A stretch of 43,960 bases of DNA from UBA11606 sp039815945 (lineage in GTDB: Bacteria > Actinomycetota > Acidimicrobiia > Acidimicrobiales > Aldehydirespiratoraceae). The DNA lies in assembly GCA_039815945.1 (NCBI GenBank), contig JBCBYI010000003.1:1-43960 (forward strand), in the 5' to 3' direction. The position numbers and the translations under genes were made by a program. The notes under the pieces are model-generated. The model worked only from the letters and a program-made list of their open reading frames with translations, was not told the DNA's origin and did not search any database. This document shows positions 42,018-43,960 of this stretch, piece after piece (the first letter of the stretch is position 1; every line of letters begins with the position of its first letter).

Positions 42018-43388
42018 TCAGGCTCCCTGGGCGTCGGAGAGGAAGTTGAGGACGTCGGTCGAGGAGATGACCGCACGGGGGCGGCCGCCGTCGAGCACGA
42101 GCATCGCCGAGCAGGACTCGAGCATCTCGACCGCGAGGGCGACGGGCTGGCCGGCACCGATGGTGCGCAGCGGCGGGGCCATGACGTCCTCGACGGTCTT
42201 GTCGAGCACGGCGTCGGTCTCGAAGGCGAGCTCCATCAAGCGCAGCTCCGAAACCGAACCGGCGATCTCGGCGGCGGCGAGCGGCATCTCGCCCTTGCCG
42301 ACCGGCAGCTGCGACACACCGGCGTCGCGCATGATCGACACGGCCTCGCTCACCTTCTGGTGCGGCTGCACGTAGAGCAGGTCGGGGATGTCACTGCGGC
42401 GTCGGTCGACGATGTCGGCGACGACCGGGCCGTCGGCCCGCAGGAAGCCGAACCCGGCCATCCAGTCGTCGTTGAAGACCTTGGAGAGGTAGCCGCGACC
42501 GGAGTCGGGCGTGAGCACGACGACGAGGTCGTCGGCGGTGCACTCGTCGGCGACCTGGAGCGCTGCGGCGACCGCGGTACCGCACGAGCCGCCGATCAGC
42601 AGGCCTTCCTCCTGGCTGACCCGACGGGCCATGGCGAAGGAGTCGGCATCGCTGATCGCGATGACGCGATCGATGAGGTCGGGGTGGTAGGTGGTCGGCC
42701 AGAAGTCCTCGCCGACACCCTCGACGAGATACGGACGACCCGAGCCGCCGGAGTACACCGAGCCCTCCGGGTCAGCGCAGATCACCTGGATCGCCGGGTT
42801 CTGTTCCTTGAGATAGCGGCTGACGCCCGACAGGGTGCCGCCCGTGCCGCCACCGGCGACGAAGTGGGTGACGGTGCCGTCGGTCTGGCGCCAGATCTCC
42901 GGACCGGTCGACCGGTAGTGAGCGAGCGGGTTGGTGGGGTTGAAGTACTGGTTGGGCCGGTAGGCGCCGGGGATCTCGTTCACGAGGCGCTCGGCGGTCG
43001 AGTAGTACGACTGCGGATCCTCAGGAGCGACGGCCACCGGACACACAACGACCTCGGCGCCGTAGGCGCGCAACAGATCGACCTTCTCGGGGGCGACCTT
43101 GTCGGTCATGACGAAGACGCACTTGTAGCCACGCTGCGCCGCGACGATCGCCAGGCCCACGCCGGTGTTGCCCGAGGTCGGCTCGACGATCGTGCCGCCG
43201 GGCTTGAGCAGCCCCTCACGTTCGGCGTGGTCGATCATGCTGACCGCGGGACGGTCCTTCGACGACCCGCCGGGGTTGGTCATCTCGGCCTTGACGACGA
43301 CCTTGCACGGCTTGTCCTTGGCCACCTGCTTGAGGTTGACCAACGGCGTGTCGCCGATCAGATCGAGAACCGAGTCGTGAATCTCCAT
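42018..43388 (-). CDS. cbs: Cystathionine beta-synthase with C-terminal CBS domain pair
   Basis: A 456-residue PLP enzyme. The catalytic domain (about 1-320) has Lys44 in GGSSKDRPA, the PTSGNTGVG substrate loop and the GGGTGGT phosphate cup. Two CBS motifs follow (about 330-450, including SDIPDLLYVQPHQKVSEAVSIMRDAGVSQLPV and VEDVMAPPLRTI), which usually bind adenosyl ligands and regulate activity. It condenses serine (or an activated serine) with homocysteine. GGAAGG (43403-43398) lies 9 nt before the ATG. It forms an operon with metB. A cysteine synthase lacks the CBS pair, so the assignment is firm. Confidence 0.93.
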   Translation of the reverse strand: MEIHDSVLDLIGDTPLVNLKQVAKDKPCKVVVKAEMTNPGGSSKDRPAVSMIDHAEREGLLKPGGTIVEPTSGNTGVGLAIVAAQRGYKCVFVMTDKVAPEKVDLLRAYGAEVVVCPVAVAPEDPQSYYSTAERLVNEIPGAYRPNQYFNPTNPLAHYRSTGPEIWRQTDGTVTHFVAGGGTGGTLSGVSRYLKEQNPAIQVICADPEGSVYSGGSGRPYLVEGVGEDFWPTTYHPDLIDRVIAISDADSFAMARRVSQEEGLLIGGSCGTAVAAALQVADECTADDLVVVLTPDSGRGYLSKVFNDDWMAGFGFLRADGPVVADIVDRRRSDIPDLLYVQPHQKVSEAVSIMRDAGVSQLPVGKGEMPLAAAEIAGSVSELRLMELAFETDAVLDKTVEDVMAPPLRTIGAGQPVALAVEMLESCSAMLVLDGGRPRAVISSTDVLNFLSDAQGA

Positions 43389-43468
43389 GCGCTACGCCCT
43401 TCCGACGTGTAGAGGCTCCCACACGGCTCAGGACAACCTGAACGTGCTGCTGAGAATTCCCCCGACTA

Positions 43469-43491
43469 GTTTCTGACACACCGTCAGAAAC
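43469..43491. promoter_or_regulatory. TetR-type operator candidate
   Basis: GTTTCTGAC (43469-43477) and GTCAGAAAC (43483-43491) are perfect 9-bp inverted repeats around ACACC. The site ends 6 bp before the Shine-Dalgarno of the CoA-transferase gene and about 80 bp from cbs. Symmetry, arm length and place before an acyl-CoA gene fit a TetR-family regulator; none is encoded in the window. Confidence 0.72.
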
Positions 43492-43507
43492 GTGGTCGGA
43501 GGACGTC

Positions 43508-43960
43508 GTGACCAACCCTACGAGCGGCGCTGAGGGGCTCCTCAGCAATATCCGAGTAATCGAGTCAAGTTTGCTCGGACCGGGTCACGTCGCCACCTTC
43601 TTCGCCGACCTCGGGGCCGATGTCATCAAGGTCGAGTCCCCCGCGGGCGACTACATCCGCCAGATGACCTGGCCGATCATCGACGGCGTCTCCCTGCTGC
43701 ATCTCCACACCCACCGCGGCAAGAAGAGCATCACGCTCAACCTCAAGACCGACGAGGGCAAGGAGCTCTACAAGGAGCTCGTCGCCACCGCCGACGTGGT
43801 GGTCGAAGCCCAGAAGCCCGGCGCCCTCGCCAACTTCGGACTCGGCTACGACGTACTCAAGGAGGTCAACCCGAAGATCGTGTTCGCCACGCTCTCGGGA
43901 TACGGCTCCACCGGCCCCTACCGCGACGTGCCGAGCCACGGCATCGCCTACGACACCTGG
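43508..43960 (+). CDS. Family III (CaiB/BaiF) CoA-transferase, 5' part
   Basis: The first 151 codons of a gene that runs off the window. GTG 43508 is preceded by GGAGG (43498-43502), 5 nt away. The visible protein contains VIESSLLGPGHVATFFADLGADVIKVE, HTHRGKKSITLNLKTDEGKEL, VVVEAQKPGALANFGLGYDVL and FATLSGYGSTGPYRD. These match the N-terminal Rossmann part of CaiB/BaiF enzymes, which move CoA between carboxylic acids. The catalytic Asp, normally near residue 170, lies beyond the window, so activity and substrate are open. The upstream inverted repeat suggests ligand-controlled expression. Confidence 0.9.
   Translation, partial: MTNPTSGAEGLLSNIRVIESSLLGPGHVATFFADLGADVIKVESPAGDYIRQMTWPIIDGVSLLHLHTHRGKKSITLNLKTDEGKELYKELVATADVVVEAQKPGALANFGLGYDVLKEVNPKIVFATLSGYGSTGPYRDVPSHGIAYDTW

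Overview
The window is high-GC, tightly packed DNA with short intergenic gaps, GTG/ATGA start-stop overlaps and leaderless-type promoters. Gene content (HelR-type helicase, DUF222-HNH endonuclease, DUF2510 membrane proteins, luciferase-like F420-type oxidoreductase, SUF-only Fe-S assembly, class I fumarase, CBS-plus-MetB transsulfuration pair) points to an Actinobacteriota chromosome, probably of the Acidimicrobiia (Ilumatobacter-like). This placement is inference from gene content and style, not from a marker gene. No rRNA, tRNA, prophage, IS element or CRISPR array was recognised.

Layout. 0-5.5 kb: two small hypotheticals, an RNA-polymerase-recycling HelR helicase, an SOS-box-controlled DUF222/HNH endonuclease and an amidase. 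5.5-8.1 kb (+): sufC1-sufS-sufU. 8.2-12.8 kb: two DUF2510 membrane proteins around a MOSC protein and a Cys-rich protein, then a minus-strand run ending in a pterin dehydratase. 12.8-18.7 kb (-): sufD-Rieske-sufC2, a four-Cys protein, two tandem NUDIX hydrolases, and sufB. 18.7-21.2 kb (-): LMW phosphatase, gamma-carbonic anhydrase-like protein, flavin reductase, MBL-fold hydrolase. 21.3-23.3 kb (+): a thioredoxin-domain fusion protein overlapping a UGSC-family selenoprotein that contains an in-frame TGA. 23.3-31.4 kb: mutY, a GGDEF-EAL protein, an acyl-CoA dehydrogenase, capA-like and eIF2B-like genes, a thioredoxin-like protein and a small membrane protein. 31.5-43.4 kb: fumarase, thioesterase, a three-cupredoxin multicopper oxidase, LLM oxidoreductase, a GT-C membrane glycosyltransferase with a DUF1501/DUF1800 pair, metB and cbs. 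The window ends inside a family III CoA-transferase.

Three observations stand out. (1) A selenoprotein: codon 92 of the gene at 22786-23307 is TGA, followed at once by Gly-Ser-Cys codons and by a hairpin with the geometry of a bacterial SECIS; ordinary gene calling would split it into two fragments. It overlaps (ATGA) the gene of a CPTC-thioredoxin fusion protein, which suggests a redox pair. (2) The SUF genes are split into three transcription units with two different SufC ATPases. Each unit is preceded by the same 24-bp inverted repeat, TTAnCACTAC-N4-GTAGTGnTAA, with identical arm spacing: a candidate operator for an Fe-S or iron-responsive regulator encoded elsewhere. (3) About twenty genes carry a TANNNT-like -10 hexamer only 6-9 nt before the start codon, which predicts widespread leaderless transcription and settles several start sites. 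At the HNH endonuclease gene this promoter contains a perfect LexA box between its -35 and -10.
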